64,000 nt of DNA, taken from Microbispora siamensis. GTDB taxonomy: Bacteria > Actinomycetota > Actinomycetes > Streptosporangiales > Streptosporangiaceae. The stretch's first letter is position 1. The number at the start of each line of letters is the position of its first letter. The stretch covers positions 122,485-186,484 of the forward strand of contig NZ_BOOF01000029.1 of the NCBI RefSeq assembly GCF_016863095.1, read 5' to 3'. The notes under the pieces are model-generated. The model was given only the letters and a program-made list of their open reading frames with translations. It made no database searches and was not told where the DNA came from. Of the stretch, positions 35,122-44,704 are shown piece after piece. The translations under genes and the position numbers were made by a program.

Positions 35122-37020
35122 GTGGAACCCGCTGAGATCATCCAGCACTCCGGCGGAGCGATCGGAGCAGCCTGGCTCATGATCGCTCTGCCCCTGGTGG
35201 GAGCGGCGGTCCTCCTGCTTGGCGGCCGGAGGACCGACAAGTTCGGCCACCTGCTGGGCGTGCTCATGGCCGTCGCGTCCTTCGTGGTGGCGGCGCTGTC
35301 GTTCGCGCAGCTGCTCGGCTTCGCCCCCGGCGAGCGCCGCCGCGGGATCGAGCTGTACGACTTCATCCCGGGCCTGGCGAAGGTGGGCCTGCTGGTCGAC
35401 CCGCTCTCGATCTCGTTCTGCCTGCTGATCACTTTTGTGGGCTCGCTGATCCACATCTACTCGATCGGCTACATGGCGCACGACCCGAACAGGCGGCGGT
35501 TCTTCGCCTACCTCAACCTGTTCGTCGCGGCGATGCTCCTGCTGGTGCTGGCCGACAACTACGTGGCCCTGTTCGTCGGCTGGGAGGGCGTCGGTCTGGC
35601 GTCGTACCTGCTGATCGGGTTCTGGCAGCACAAGCCCTCGGCGGCGACCGCGGCCAAGAAGGCGTTCATCGTCAACCGCGTCGGCGACTTCGGCCTGCTG
35701 ATCGGCATCTTCACGATCTTCGCGACGTTCCACACGCTGGCCTTCAACGACGTCCTCGCGAACGCCGACAAGGCGTCCTCGGGCACGCTCACCGCGATCG
35801 GCCTGCTGCTGCTGGTCGGCGCCTGCGGTAAGTCGGCGCAGCTCCCGCTGCAGTCCTGGCTCCTCGACGCGATGGAGGGCCCGACGCCGGTCTCGGCCCT
35901 CATCCACGCCGCGACCATGGTCACCGCCGGCGTCTACCTGATCGTCCGGTCCGGCCCGATCTTCCAGGGCGCCGAGACCGCGCAGCTCGTGGTGACGATC
36001 GTCGGCGTCGCGACGCTGCTCGCCGGTGCGATCATCGGTACCGCCAAGGACGACATCAAGAAGGCGCTGGCCGGTTCGACGATGTCGCAGATCGGCTACA
36101 TGGTGCTCGCCGCGGGCATCGGCCCGGCGGGCTACGCCTTCGCGATCGCGCACCTGATCACGCACGGCTTCTTCAAGGCCGACATGTTCCTCGGCGCGGG
36201 CTCCGTCATGCACGCCATGAACGACGAGGTCGACATGCGCAAGTACGGCGCGCTACGCAAGGTCATGCCGGTCACGTTCGTGACGTTCCTTATCGGCTAC
36301 CTGGCGATCATCGGGTTCCCGCTGCTGTCCGGCTACTTCACCAAGGACGGCATCATCGAGACCGCGATGGAGCACAACGCGATCCTCGGCTGGCTGGCCG
36401 TGCTCGGCGCGGGCATCACCGGCTTCTACATGTCGCGCCTGGTGTTCATGACGTTCTTCGGCGCCAAGCGCTGGGAGCCCACGGCCCACCCGCACGAGTC
36501 GCCCGCCGTCATGACCTGGCCGCTGATCATCCTGTCGGTCGGCGCGATCGGGCTGGGCGCGTTCCTGGTGCTGGGCAACCGGTTCATGACCTTCCTCTCG
36601 CCGGCCGTCGGTGCGCCGGAGGAGATGCCGTCGTTCCACCCGTTCAGCCTCACCGGTCTGGTCACGCTCGCGCTCGTCGCGATCGGCGCGGCCTTCGCCT
36701 GGGTCAAGTACGGCAGGGCCGAGGTGCCCGCGGTCGCCCCGCGCGGCTCGTTCCTCACCGTCTTCGCCCGTCGTGACCTGTACGGCGACGCCCTGAACGA
36801 GGCGCTGTTCATGCGCCCCGGCCAGTGGCTGACCCGCCTGGCCGTGTTCTTCGACAACCGCGGCGTCGACGGCCTCGTGAACGGCCTGGCCGCCGGCATC
36901 GGCGGTACGTCCGGGCGTCTGCGCAGGGTCCAGACCGGGTTCGTCCGCTCGTACGCGCTGTCGATATTCCTGGGCGCCGCCGTCCTGGCCGGTGCCTGGC
37001 TCGTCGTAGGGAACCTGTGA
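35122..37020 (+). CDS. nuoL: NADH-quinone oxidoreductase subunit L
   Basis: A 632-residue Mrp-antiporter-like proton-pumping subunit with about 16 helices and the long lateral helix near its C-terminus. Motifs include [52 protein letters not shown] and [16 protein letters not shown], containing the pump lysines and glutamate. GTG 35122 is preferred to 35116 because AGAGG then gives a normal spacer. The TGA overlaps the nuoM ATG. Confidence 0.94.
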   Translation: MEPAEIIQHSGGAIGAAWLMIALPLVGAAVLLLGGRRTDKFGHLLGVLMAVASFVVAALSFAQLLGFAPGERRRGIELYDFIPGLAKVGLLVDPLSISFCLLITFVGSLIHIYSIGYMAHDPNRRRFFAYLNLFVAAMLLLVLADNYVALFVGWEGVGLASYLLIGFWQHKPSAATAAKKAFIVNRVGDFGLLIGIFTIFATFHTLAFNDVLANADKASSGTLTAIGLLLLVGACGKSAQLPLQSWLLDAMEGPTPVSALIHAATMVTAGVYLIVRSGPIFQGAETAQLVVTIVGVATLLAGAIIGTAKDDIKKALAGSTMSQIGYMVLAAGIGPAGYAFAIAHLITHGFFKADMFLGAGSVMHAMNDEVDMRKYGALRKVMPVTFVTFLIGYLAIIGFPLLSGYFTKDGIIETAMEHNAILGWLAVLGAGITGFYMSRLVFMTFFGAKRWEPTAHPHESPAVMTWPLIILSVGAIGLGAFLVLGNRFMTFLSPAVGAPEEMPSFHPFSLTGLVTLALVAIGAAFAWVKYGRAEVPAVAPRGSFLTVFARRDLYGDALNEALFMRPGQWLTRLAVFFDNRGVDGLVNGLAAGIGGTSGRLRRVQTGFVRSYALSIFLGAAVLAGAWLVVGNL

Positions 37021-38525
37021 TGCCCTGGCTTTCAACCCTGATGGGCGTGTCCGTACTCGGCGCGCTGGGCGTGACCCTTGTCCGCAACGACAAGCTCGCC
37101 AAGCAGTTCACCCTCGTGGTGTCGCTGATCGTGCTGGCGCTGACCGTCGCCATGGCGGTCCAGTTCAGCCCGAACGGCGACAAGTTCCAGTTCGCCGAGA
37201 CGTACGACTGGATCCCCGCGTTCGGCGTCCACTACGGCGTCGCCGTGGACGGCATCGCCCTGGTGCTGATCCTGCTGTCGGTGATCCTCGTGCCGATCGT
37301 GGTGCTCGCCTCCTGGCACGACGCCGAGGCCGGCAAGCGTTCGGTCCGGACGTACTTCTCGCTGCTGCTCGTGCTCGAGGCCATGATGATCGGCGTCTTC
37401 GCGGCGACCGACGTCTTCCTCTTCTACGTCTTCTTCGAAGCCATGCTGATCCCGATGTACTTCATGATCGGGTCGTACGGCGGGGCGCAGCGGTCGTACG
37501 CGGCCGTGAAGTTCCTGCTGTACTCGCTGTTCGGCGGGCTCCTGATGCTGGTGGCGGTGATCGCGCTCTACTCGATCGCCGGCAAGGGCACGTTCATGTT
37601 CTCCGACCTGGTCGGGACCATCCAGGACGTGACGACGCAGAAGTGGCTGTTCCTCGGCTTCTTCATCGCCTTCGCGATCAAGGCGCCGCTGTGGCCGTTC
37701 CACACCTGGCTGCCGGACGCCGCCGCGCAGGCCCCGGCCGGCGCCGCCGTCCTGCTGGTCGGCGTGCTGGACAAGGTCGGCACGTACGGCATGCTGCGCT
37801 TCTGCCTCGAGCTCTTCCCCGACGCCGCGAAGTTCTTCACGCCGCTGGTCATCACGCTGTCGGTGATCGGCATCGTGTACGGCGCGATCGTGGCCATCGG
37901 GCAGACCGACATGAAGCGGCTCATCGCGTACACCTCGGTGTCGCACTTCGGCTTCATCGCGATGGGCGTGTTCGCCATGACCACCAGCGCGGGCTCGGGC
38001 GCCACGCTCTACATGGTCAACCACGGCTTCTCGACCGGCGCGCTGTTCCTGATCGCGGGCTTCCTCATCTACCGCAGGGGCTCGCAGTTCATCGCCGACT
38101 ACGGCGGCGTGCAGAAGGTGGCCCCGATCCTCGCCGGGACGTTCCTGGTGGCCGGTCTGTCCAGCCTCTCGCTGCCCGGTCTCAGCACGTTCGTCAGCGA
38201 GTTCATGGTGCTGACCGGCACCTACCAGCGGTACGTCGTCCCGGCCGTGATCGCGACGGTCGGCGTCATCCTCGCCGCGATCTACATCCTGTGGATGTAC
38301 CAGCGGACGATGAACGGCCCGACGGCCGAGTCGGTCAAGTCGCTGCCCGACCTCAACGCCAGGGAGAAGTGGGTGGTGGCGCCGCTCGTCGCGCTGCTGC
38401 TGGTGTTCGGCTTCTATCCCAAGCCGCTGCTCGACGTGATCAACCCCGCCGTGAAGGACACGCTGTCGAGCGTCTCCGTCACGGACCCGAAGCCGGCCGT
38501 ACCCGTTGCTCAGGAGGGCCAGTAG
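37020..38525 (+). CDS. nuoM: NADH-quinone oxidoreductase subunit M
   Basis: A 501-residue antiporter-like subunit. VFLFYVFFEAMLIPMYFMIG, APLWPFHTWLPDAAAQAPAG and RLIAYTSVSHFGFIAMG contain the conserved proton-channel residues. ATG 37020 shares its A with the preceding TGA. The final TAG overlaps the nuoN GTG, continuing the tightly packed operon. Confidence 0.95.
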   Translation: MPWLSTLMGVSVLGALGVTLVRNDKLAKQFTLVVSLIVLALTVAMAVQFSPNGDKFQFAETYDWIPAFGVHYGVAVDGIALVLILLSVILVPIVVLASWHDAEAGKRSVRTYFSLLLVLEAMMIGVFAATDVFLFYVFFEAMLIPMYFMIGSYGGAQRSYAAVKFLLYSLFGGLLMLVAVIALYSIAGKGTFMFSDLVGTIQDVTTQKWLFLGFFIAFAIKAPLWPFHTWLPDAAAQAPAGAAVLLVGVLDKVGTYGMLRFCLELFPDAAKFFTPLVITLSVIGIVYGAIVAIGQTDMKRLIAYTSVSHFGFIAMGVFAMTTSAGSGATLYMVNHGFSTGALFLIAGFLIYRRGSQFIADYGGVQKVAPILAGTFLVAGLSSLSLPGLSTFVSEFMVLTGTYQRYVVPAVIATVGVILAAIYILWMYQRTMNGPTAESVKSLPDLNAREKWVVAPLVALLLVFGFYPKPLLDVINPAVKDTLSSVSVTDPKPAVPVAQEGQ

Positions 38526-40078
38526 TGAACGGCACCATTCAGGCGCCGAGTATCGAGTACGCCCTGCTGGCGCCGGTACTCGTCGTCTTCGGCGCGGCGA
38601 TCGTCGGCGTGCTGGTGGAGGCATTCGCCCCGCGCTACCTGCGCTCGGCGATCCACCTGCCGCTCACGCTGCTGTCGCTGGCCGGCGCGTTCGCGCTGGC
38701 CGTCTGGCAGGCGGTCAAGGGCGTGCCCACCAAGCCCGCCGCGATGGGCGCGGTGGCCGTGGACGGCCCGGCCCTGTTCATCTGGGGCACGATCCTCATC
38801 CTGGCCTTCGTGAGCGTGCTGCTCATCAAGGACGAGGAGCACTTCGTCGGCTCCGCGGCGGCCGTGCCCGGCTCGGCCGAGGAGGAGCAGTCGCTCGTCG
38901 AGCGCGCCGCGCACACCGAGGTCTACCCGCTGCTGCTGTTCGCGGTCGGCGGCATGCTGCTGTTCCCTGCGGCCAACGACCTGCTCGTGGCGTTCGTCGC
39001 CCTCGAGGTCATGTCGCTGCCGCTGTACCTGCTGTGCGGCCTGGCCCGGCGCCGCCGCCTGCTGTCGCAGGAGGCCGCGGTCAAGTACTTCCTGCTCGGC
39101 GCGTTCTCCTCGGCCTTCTTCCTGTACGGCACGGCCCTGATCTACGGCTACGCCGGGTCGGTCGACCTCGCGAAGATCAACCAGGCGCTGGGGTCGGTCG
39201 GCGGCCAGGACACGCTGCTCTACATCGGCGCGGCCATGCTCGGCGTCGGCCTGCTGTTCAAGATCGGCGCTGCGCCGTTCCAGTCGTGGAAGCCGGACGT
39301 CTACCAGGGCTCGCCCACGCCCATCACCGCGCTGATGGCCTCCGGCACCCTGGTGGCCGCCTTCGGCGCGCTGCTGCGGGTGTTCTGGGTCGGCCTGGGC
39401 GGTCTCGACTGGGACTGGCGTCCGGTGCTCTACGGTGTGGCGATTCTCACTATGGTGGTCGGCGCGGTCCTCGCGATCACGCAGACCGACATCAAGCGGA
39501 TGCTGGCCTACTCGTCGATCGCGCACGGCGGCTTCCTGCTCATCGGTGTCATCGCCACCGGTCACACCCAGGCGGAGAACACCTCGGCCCTGTCCGGCCT
39601 GCTGTTCTACCTGGTGGCGTATGGTTTCACCACGGTCGGCGCGTTCGCCATCGTCACGATGGTGCGCGACGCGGGCGGCGAGGCGTGGCACCTGTCCCGG
39701 TGGGCCGGGCTGGGCAAGCGTTCGCCGCTGCTGGCCGGGACGTTCGCGTTCTTCCTGCTGGCCTTCGCCGGCATCCCGCTCACCAGCGGGTTCTTCGGGA
39801 AGTACGCGATCTTCCAGGCGGCCGTCGCCAACGGCGCCACGCCGCTGGTCATCATCGGTGTGGTGGCCTCGGCCGTCGCCGCGTTCTTCTACGTCCGTGT
39901 GATCGTGCTGATGTTCTTCAGCGACCCGGCCGCCGACGGCCCGTCCGTCGTGCTGCCCTCGCGGGGGACCGCGGCTGTGGTCGGTATCGCGGCATTGGCT
40001 ACGGTAGTTCTCGGGGTGTACCCCCAGCCCGTGCTGGACCTCGCGCACACGGCTGCACAGTCCCTGTTCGTCCGATAG
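38525..40078 (+). CDS. nuoN: NADH-quinone oxidoreductase subunit N
   Basis: A 517-residue third antiporter-like subunit, ending the full nuoA-N set. Characteristic segments are LLVAFVALEVMSLPLYLLCGLARRR, KIGAAPFQSWKPDVYQGSPTP and KRMLAYSSIAHGGFLLIGV. All fourteen subunits are present in canonical order without insertions, so the operon should encode a complete NADH-dependent, menaquinone-reducing complex I. A polyprenyl synthase gene follows after 11 bases. Confidence 0.95.
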   Translation: MNGTIQAPSIEYALLAPVLVVFGAAIVGVLVEAFAPRYLRSAIHLPLTLLSLAGAFALAVWQAVKGVPTKPAAMGAVAVDGPALFIWGTILILAFVSVLLIKDEEHFVGSAAAVPGSAEEEQSLVERAAHTEVYPLLLFAVGGMLLFPAANDLLVAFVALEVMSLPLYLLCGLARRRRLLSQEAAVKYFLLGAFSSAFFLYGTALIYGYAGSVDLAKINQALGSVGGQDTLLYIGAAMLGVGLLFKIGAAPFQSWKPDVYQGSPTPITALMASGTLVAAFGALLRVFWVGLGGLDWDWRPVLYGVAILTMVVGAVLAITQTDIKRMLAYSSIAHGGFLLIGVIATGHTQAENTSALSGLLFYLVAYGFTTVGAFAIVTMVRDAGGEAWHLSRWAGLGKRSPLLAGTFAFFLLAFAGIPLTSGFFGKYAIFQAAVANGATPLVIIGVVASAVAAFFYVRVIVLMFFSDPAADGPSVVLPSRGTAAVVGIAALATVVLGVYPQPVLDLAHTAAQSLFVR

Positions 40079-40089
40079 GAGATCTCCGT

Positions 40090-41085
40090 ATGGCCGCGCC
40101 GCCCGTAGTGGACATTCCCCTCGTCGACGAGCGGCTGGCCGACGACCTCGCGGGCGGGCTCGCGGCGGTGGAGAAGCTGCTGCTCTCGTCGGTCGAGAGT
40201 GAGGACGCCTTCGTCACCCAGACGTCCAGGCACCTCATCGAGGCGGGCGGCAAGCGGTTCCGGGCGATGCTCGTGCTGCTGGCCGCCCAGTTCGGCAACC
40301 CGGACGCCCCGGGCGTCGTGCCCGGGGCCGTCGTCATCGAGCTGACCCACCTGGCCACGCTCTACCACGACGACGTGATGGACGAGGCCCCGGTGCGCCG
40401 GGGCTCCCCGTCCGCCAACGCCCGGTGGGACAACACCGTGGCCATCCTCACCGGCGACTACCTGTTCGCCCAGGCGTCGGAGATCCTCGCCGACCTCGGC
40501 AGCGAGCTCATCCGGATCCAGGCGCGTACGTTCTCCCGCCTGGTGCGCGGCCAGATCCGCGAGACGATCGGGCCCGCCGAGGGCCGCGACGCGATCGCCC
40601 ACTACATCAGCGTGCTGGCGGACAAGACCGGCTCCCTCATCGCCACCTCGGGCCGCTTCGGGGCCATGCTCGCCGGCGCTCCCGCCGACGTGGTCGAGCG
40701 CCTGGCCGACGCCTGCGAGGCGATCGGCGTGGCCTGGCAGCTCGGCGACGACCTCATCGACGTGGCCGCGCCCACGGCCGACTCGGGCAAGACCCCCGGC
40801 ACCGACCTGCGCGAGGGCGTCCGCACGCTGCCCGTGCTGTACGCCCTGGCCTCCGACGACCCCGCCGACTCCCGGCTGCGCACCCTGCTGTCGGGGCCCG
40901 TGGCCGAGGAGGACGTCGAGGAGGCGCTGACGCTGCTGCGGGCCAACCGGGCCATGGACCAGGCCCGCGAGGAGCTCGTCCGCTGGACCGACCGGGCCAA
41001 GGAGGCCCTCGCTGGCCTGCCCGACATCCCGGCCCGTACGGCCCTCATCGCCCTGTGCGACTACGTCGTCGAGCGCACCGGCTGA
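40090..41085 (+). CDS. Polyprenyl diphosphate synthase (probable menaquinone side-chain synthase)
   Basis: A 331-residue trans-isoprenyl diphosphate synthase. The first aspartate-rich motif is HLATLYHDDVMDEAPVRRG (DDxxD-type), the second is WQLGDDLIDVAAP, and GGKRFRAMLVLLAA binds the allylic substrate. It makes the long prenyl chain, most likely that of menaquinone given the adjacent complex I genes and menG. Mycobacteria similarly place grcC1 beside the MenJ gene. AGGAG at 40077-40082, inside the nuoN stop region, precedes ATG 40090, so it is likely co-transcribed with nuo. Chain length cannot be deduced with confidence. Confidence 0.9.
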   Translation: MAAPPVVDIPLVDERLADDLAGGLAAVEKLLLSSVESEDAFVTQTSRHLIEAGGKRFRAMLVLLAAQFGNPDAPGVVPGAVVIELTHLATLYHDDVMDEAPVRRGSPSANARWDNTVAILTGDYLFAQASEILADLGSELIRIQARTFSRLVRGQIRETIGPAEGRDAIAHYISVLADKTGSLIATSGRFGAMLAGAPADVVERLADACEAIGVAWQLGDDLIDVAAPTADSGKTPGTDLREGVRTLPVLYALASDDPADSRLRTLLSGPVAEEDVEEALTLLRANRAMDQAREELVRWTDRAKEALAGLPDIPARTALIALCDYVVERTG

Positions 41086-41111
41086 CCATCTCGTAGGGGA
41101 TCATTGGCCGG

Positions 41112-42101
41112 GTGAGGATCACCCGGCTCGCCGCCTTGTGCCTCGTAGCCGTGACGGCCTGCGGCGCTACGCCACGCGCGGACATATCCGCCCCCCGGAC
41201 ACCGGGGAGTTCGACGCCCGCTGCCGCCGTCATCGTGGACAAGGACCAGGTCCTCACGCGTGGGGAGGGAGAGGGAGAGGGCTCGGCGCAAGCCCTGTTC
41301 GACGCCATCGCCAGGGCGGCTTCGCCCGAACCGGGTTCGCCCGCGCCGGGTTCGCCCGCGCCGGGTTCGCCCGAGCCGCATGAGGAACGACCGGACCCCA
41401 CCCCTTCAGAGTCGGAGGAACTGATGGGCTGGGCGCTGAAGGAAGGCGAACCCATCCCCGTGCCGAATCCGGGCACTGGAGGTGCGAATCCGCGCCTGCT
41501 GTCGGCGCTGCTCACGGATTTCGGTCCGGCGCACGAGTCGGATGCGACTCCGGGGGCGGTGGTCGGCCTGCCGGCCCCCGTCGGCGACGCGTCGCTGTTC
41601 ATCGGACTTCGGGTGATGAGCAGCCCCCTGCACGGGCCCTCCCTGTGTGAGAAATGGACCTCGGGGACATGGAGCACCGTGCTGCGGGACTTCGACCAGC
41701 GAGGCGTGTGGATCGCGGCGACGCAGTTGACGAACCCGCCGGATACGAGGGACCCACTCATGTTCGGCGAATCCATCATCACCGGGCCGGCCGAGATGCT
41801 GGACCACCTGGCTGACACCGGCGGCGTGGAGTCGTGCCGGAGGCTGAAGGGGACCCGGGTCGGCACCGGAGCGGTGGAGCCGTTCCCCGTGCCGCCGCTG
41901 GGCACCAGGTCCTTCGCCTTCCGCATCACCGGCAGCCGAAAGGTCCCCGTCTGGCAGTGGGCCGAGGTGGTGCAGACGCCGCGTTACGTGCTGGAGATCC
42001 GGATTCCCGGGCAGTGGCCGAAGCCGCGCATCGACCCCGCCGTACTGCTGCCGCGCATCGCCGAGGCCGCGTACGCCAGGGCCGAGGCGGCCCTGGGATA
42101 G
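41112..42101 (+). CDS. Putative secreted lipoprotein with Pro/Gly/Ser repeat linker
   Basis: A 329-residue protein with a lipoprotein signal, MRITRLAALCLVAVTAC, lipidated at C17. A low-complexity linker follows, including GEGEGEGS and three PGSPAP units encoded by a 15-bp tandem repeat. The C-terminal 220 residues (for example LLTDFGPAHESDATPGAVV, SLFIGLRVMSSPLHGPSLCEKW) are not assignable to a family. It begins 26 bases after the polyprenyl synthase, possibly in the same transcript. A decayed DNRLRE fragment lies directly downstream in the same reading frame after the TAG. Confidence 0.7.
   Translation: MRITRLAALCLVAVTACGATPRADISAPRTPGSSTPAAAVIVDKDQVLTRGEGEGEGSAQALFDAIARAASPEPGSPAPGSPAPGSPEPHEERPDPTPSESEELMGWALKEGEPIPVPNPGTGGANPRLLSALLTDFGPAHESDATPGAVVGLPAPVGDASLFIGLRVMSSPLHGPSLCEKWTSGTWSTVLRDFDQRGVWIAATQLTNPPDTRDPLMFGESIITGPAEMLDHLADTGGVESCRRLKGTRVGTGAVEPFPVPPLGTRSFAFRITGSRKVPVWQWAEVVQTPRYVLEIRIPGQWPKPRIDPAVLLPRIAEAAYARAEAALG
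41333..41377 (+). repeat. Three tandem 15-bp repeats within the lipoprotein gene
   Basis: GGGTTCGCCCGCGCC occurs at 41333-41347 and 41348-41362, and with one change (GGGTTCGCCCGAGCC) at 41363-41377. It encodes the repeated linker residues GSPAP and may vary in copy number between strains. Confidence 0.85.
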
Positions 42102-42119
42102 CGCAGCGCTAAGCCAGAA

Positions 42120-42437
42120 GCGGGCCGAACAGGAGCCGCTGCAACTACAGTAGAAGAGAAGGCAGGACGAAGTGTCCTAGTCATTGTTCCCGATCCTGCT
42201 TTTCTCTCCGACCCATCCGTGACCTATCCAGTCGCCATGGCCGACTGGACCGGCACGGGAATAGCAGGAGATACATTCGTCAACAACGCCGCATATCCCA
42301 ACGGCTCTGACAACGATATATTGAATCGAATTCTCGTGGGCAAGTCGAATAGCGGGACTGTGACTTGGCGAGGCTACATCCGATTTAACGTTCCACCACC
42401 CCTTCTGGGCGGCACCGCCGTCAAGATCCACGCCAAG
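42120..42437 (+). pseudogene. Decayed fragment of a DNRLRE-domain (RHS-type) secreted protein
   Basis: A reading frame without a proper start reads DPAFLSDPSVTYPVAMADW, then TGIAGDTFVNNAAYPNGSDN and NRILVGKSNSGTVTWRGYIRFNVPPPLLGGTAVKIH. This is the typical DNRLRE domain that follows the TYPV motif in actinomycete RHS or cell-wall proteins. Only the start of one domain remains; the sequence then runs into unrelated DNA near 42437. G+C is visibly lower than around it. It shares frame with the lipoprotein gene across a TAG, but the two do not look like one original gene. Confidence 0.6.
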
Positions 42438-42455
42438 CGGATCGCGGACGCCTTC

Positions 42456-42468
42456 GGGGCTGCGCCCC
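42456..42468. terminator. Short GC hairpin downstream of the rpiB-like gene
   Basis: GGGGC-TGC-GCCCC lies 19 bases beyond the rpiB-like stop in its direction of transcription. It could end the minus-strand catabolic operon. The stem is only five pairs and lacks a U tract. Confidence 0.35.
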
Positions 42469-42486
42469 GCGCTAAAGGGGGCGGCG

Positions 42487-42951
42487 TCAGCAACTGTGTT
42501 CGAAGTCGGTGATGACGGCTACTTTGGCGCCTGACGGTGTCGACGCGTCGAAAGCGTACCCCAGCCACTCCTTGACGAGCCGACGGGCCAGATGGAGCCC
42601 GATAACGCGCTGCCCCAACGCGAGAACCTGACAGTCGTTGGACAGGATTGACCGCTCGACGCTGTAGGAGTCGTGAGCGACGGTGGCCCGGATCCCCGGG
42701 ACCTTGTTCGCCGAGATCGCCATGCCGATGCCGGTGCCGCAGACGAGCACCGCACGATCGGCCTCGCCCGCAGCGACCTTCTGCGCGGCGGCGAGCCCGA
42801 TATGCGGGTAGCTGTGCTCGTGAAGTGTGCCCTCGTGGACGCCGATGTCGATGACTTCCGCAACGCGCGGGTCCTGGTTGAGATCCTCCACGATGGCCTG
42901 CTTGTACTGGTAGCCGGCGTCATCCGAGCCTACGACTACGCGAAAACCCAC
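42487..42951 (-). CDS. RpiB/LacAB-family sugar-phosphate isomerase
   Basis: A 154-residue aldose-ketose isomerase. FRVVVGSDDAGYQYKQAIVE corresponds to the RpiB start (GSDHAG), here with aspartate replacing histidine, and VCGTGIGMAISANKVPGIRA contains the catalytic cysteine region. Relatives of this type isomerise ribose-5-P or tetrulose-4-P (erythritol/threitol pathways of mycobacteria). GTG 42951 is preferred because AGGGAG lies just after the kinase stop; ATG 42978 would overlap the kinase gene. With the DhaK-DhaL kinase upstream it probably handles phosphorylated short-chain sugars. Confidence 0.85.
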   Translation of the reverse strand: MGFRVVVGSDDAGYQYKQAIVEDLNQDPRVAEVIDIGVHEGTLHEHSYPHIGLAAAQKVAAGEADRAVLVCGTGIGMAISANKVPGIRATVAHDSYSVERSILSNDCQVLALGQRVIGLHLARRLVKEWLGYAFDASTPSGAKVAVITDFEHSC

Positions 42952-42965
42952 GAGGGGTGCTCCCT

Positions 42966-44702
42966 TCAGATGTTGCATGTGTCTGACGCCTTGAGCGCGT
43001 CCGCCGCGGCTGTGAGCACGATGCCCATGGAGACGGCGCCCGGGTCGGGCGTGCCGAGGCTGCGTTCGGCGAGCGGCCGGGCGCGTCCGATTCCGGCGAC
43101 CAGGTTGGCGGTTGCCGCAGCCGCCCGCACCGCCTCATCCGCGGCCTGAGCCCATGCCTGCGCCACCGGGCGGCGCTCCGCGACGGCGCTCTCGAGCGAG
43201 GCGACGAAGGGGAAGAGAGCGTCCAACAGCGTCTTGTCGCCCACCTGGGCTTTGCCGATCCGTTGCACGGTCTCGGCTCCGTCGCGCAGTGCGGTCGCGA
43301 GACGCTCGGGGGTGACGGCTTCGGTGTCCCCCAGCGAGACGCCGACGGTCGTGAGCAGGATGCCCCACAGGATGCCGCTCGTGCCTCCGGCGCGATCGCC
43401 GAAGGCATCGCCGGCGGCCCGCAGCACCGACCCGATGCCACTGTGCTCGGCGCGCTGTGCGGCGGACAACGCCGCCTTCATGCCGCGGACCATTCCCGTG
43501 CCGTGGTCGCCGTCACCGGCGACCGCGTCCATCCGGCCCAGCCGCTCCTCGTTCTCGATGACGGCGTCGGTCATCGCGGCCAGCACCTGACGGGCGGTCG
43601 TCGCCGCCTGCCGTGATACCTCCGTGGACGCTGCCTCGCCAACCTCAAGGTGGTCGTCGGTGTCGGCGCGCGCCACTGGCTCGAACGACGGGAAACCGGA
43701 GGGGGCGCCGCGGCGCAAGGACGCGGTGTCGACCGGCGCGGCCCACAACGCCTCGAGCTCATCATCGAGCCAGGTCAGGGAGACGGAGCACCCTGCCATG
43801 TCCAGGCTGGTGACCAGTTCGCCCACCTCCGGCAGCACGAGGGTCAAGCCGGCCTCATGGAGAAGCCGGTCCACGTGGCCGTAGAGGACGAGCAGCTCCT
43901 CGTACTTGGTCGCGCCGAGGCCGTTCACGATCACAGCGACCCTGCCGTCGGCACTCGCCGGGCGCTCCTCGAGCAACGAGCTGACGAGCGCGGTGGCCAG
44001 ATCGGCGGCGGGCATCCAGGGTGCGGAGCGGACACCAGGTTCCCCATGGATCCCGAGCCCGAACTCCATCTGCCCGTCGGTGACCGTGAACAGCGGCTCT
44101 TTGCGCCCGGGTAGCGTGCAGCCACCGAACGCAACTCCGTAGGAGTAGGTTGCGTCGTTAGCGGCGGCCATGACCCGCTCGACCGCGTCCAGGTCATATC
44201 CACTGTCAGCAGCAGCACCGCCGATCTTGTAGACCGTGGCGGTGCCCGCGATTCCCCGGCGCTTGTCCTTCTCCCCAGGGCCGGCCGACGCGATGTCATC
44301 GGTGACGTAGACGATGCGGGTGTCGACGCCGCCGGCGATCAGCCGCTCCCGAGCGGCGGCGAAGTTGAGCCGGTCACCGGCATAGTTGCCGAAGGCGAGC
44401 ACGATTCCCGCGCCCCCGTCGGCCGCTCGGGCCACCCGATAGACCTGCTCGGCGGATGGCGACGTGAATACATCGCCGAGGACACAGCCGTCCGCGAGCC
44501 CACGACCCACAATCCCGGCGTACGACGGATAGTGACCCGACCCTCCACCCACGACGAGACTGACCTTTCCCTGGCGCGGGCCGCCGTTTCTGACGAAGCC
44601 CGACGCACCGGGGACGCGGGAGGCGTAACGCGCGTACGCGGCAGCGAAACCGTCGATCACGTCATCTTTGAACCGTTCTGGATCGTCATAAAGGAACGTC
44701 AC
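42966..44702 (-). CDS. Single-chain dihydroxyacetone kinase-family protein (DhaK-DhaL fusion)
   Basis: A 578-residue ATP-dependent ketose kinase. The DhaK half has SLVVGGGSGHYPSYAGI and the substrate-binding histidine H219 in FGLGIHGEPGV. The DhaL half has RMDAVAGDGDHGTGM, the Mg-ATP aspartates. The family phosphorylates dihydroxyacetone or erythrulose isomers; pairing with an RpiB-type isomerase is the arrangement of mycobacterial tetritol pathways, so a tetrulose substrate is at least as likely as dihydroxyacetone. GTG 44702 lies two bases after the TAA of a DeoR remnant, the expected neighbour of such an operon. Confidence 0.88.
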   Translation of the reverse strand: MTFLYDDPERFKDDVIDGFAAAYARYASRVPGASGFVRNGGPRQGKVSLVVGGGSGHYPSYAGIVGRGLADGCVLGDVFTSPSAEQVYRVARAADGGAGIVLAFGNYAGDRLNFAAARERLIAGGVDTRIVYVTDDIASAGPGEKDKRRGIAGTATVYKIGGAAADSGYDLDAVERVMAAANDATYSYGVAFGGCTLPGRKEPLFTVTDGQMEFGLGIHGEPGVRSAPWMPAADLATALVSSLLEERPASADGRVAVIVNGLGATKYEELLVLYGHVDRLLHEAGLTLVLPEVGELVTSLDMAGCSVSLTWLDDELEALWAAPVDTASLRRGAPSGFPSFEPVARADTDDHLEVGEAASTEVSRQAATTARQVLAAMTDAVIENEERLGRMDAVAGDGDHGTGMVRGMKAALSAAQRAEHSGIGSVLRAAGDAFGDRAGGTSGILWGILLTTVGVSLGDTEAVTPERLATALRDGAETVQRIGKAQVGDKTLLDALFPFVASLESAVAERRPVAQAWAQAADEAVRAAAATANLVAGIGRARPLAERSLGTPDPGAVSMGIVLTAAADALKASDTCNI

Positions 44703-44704
44703 CG

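Noticed and set aside
41333..41377. Tandem repeats as a CRISPR array
   Set aside because: There are no spacers; the 15-bp units are contiguous and lie in frame within a low-complexity lipoprotein linker.
42120..42512. A functional small gene starting GTG 42219
   Set aside because: The sequence similarity continues upstream of that codon without a start and stops abruptly downstream, so it is a fragment, not a complete gene.
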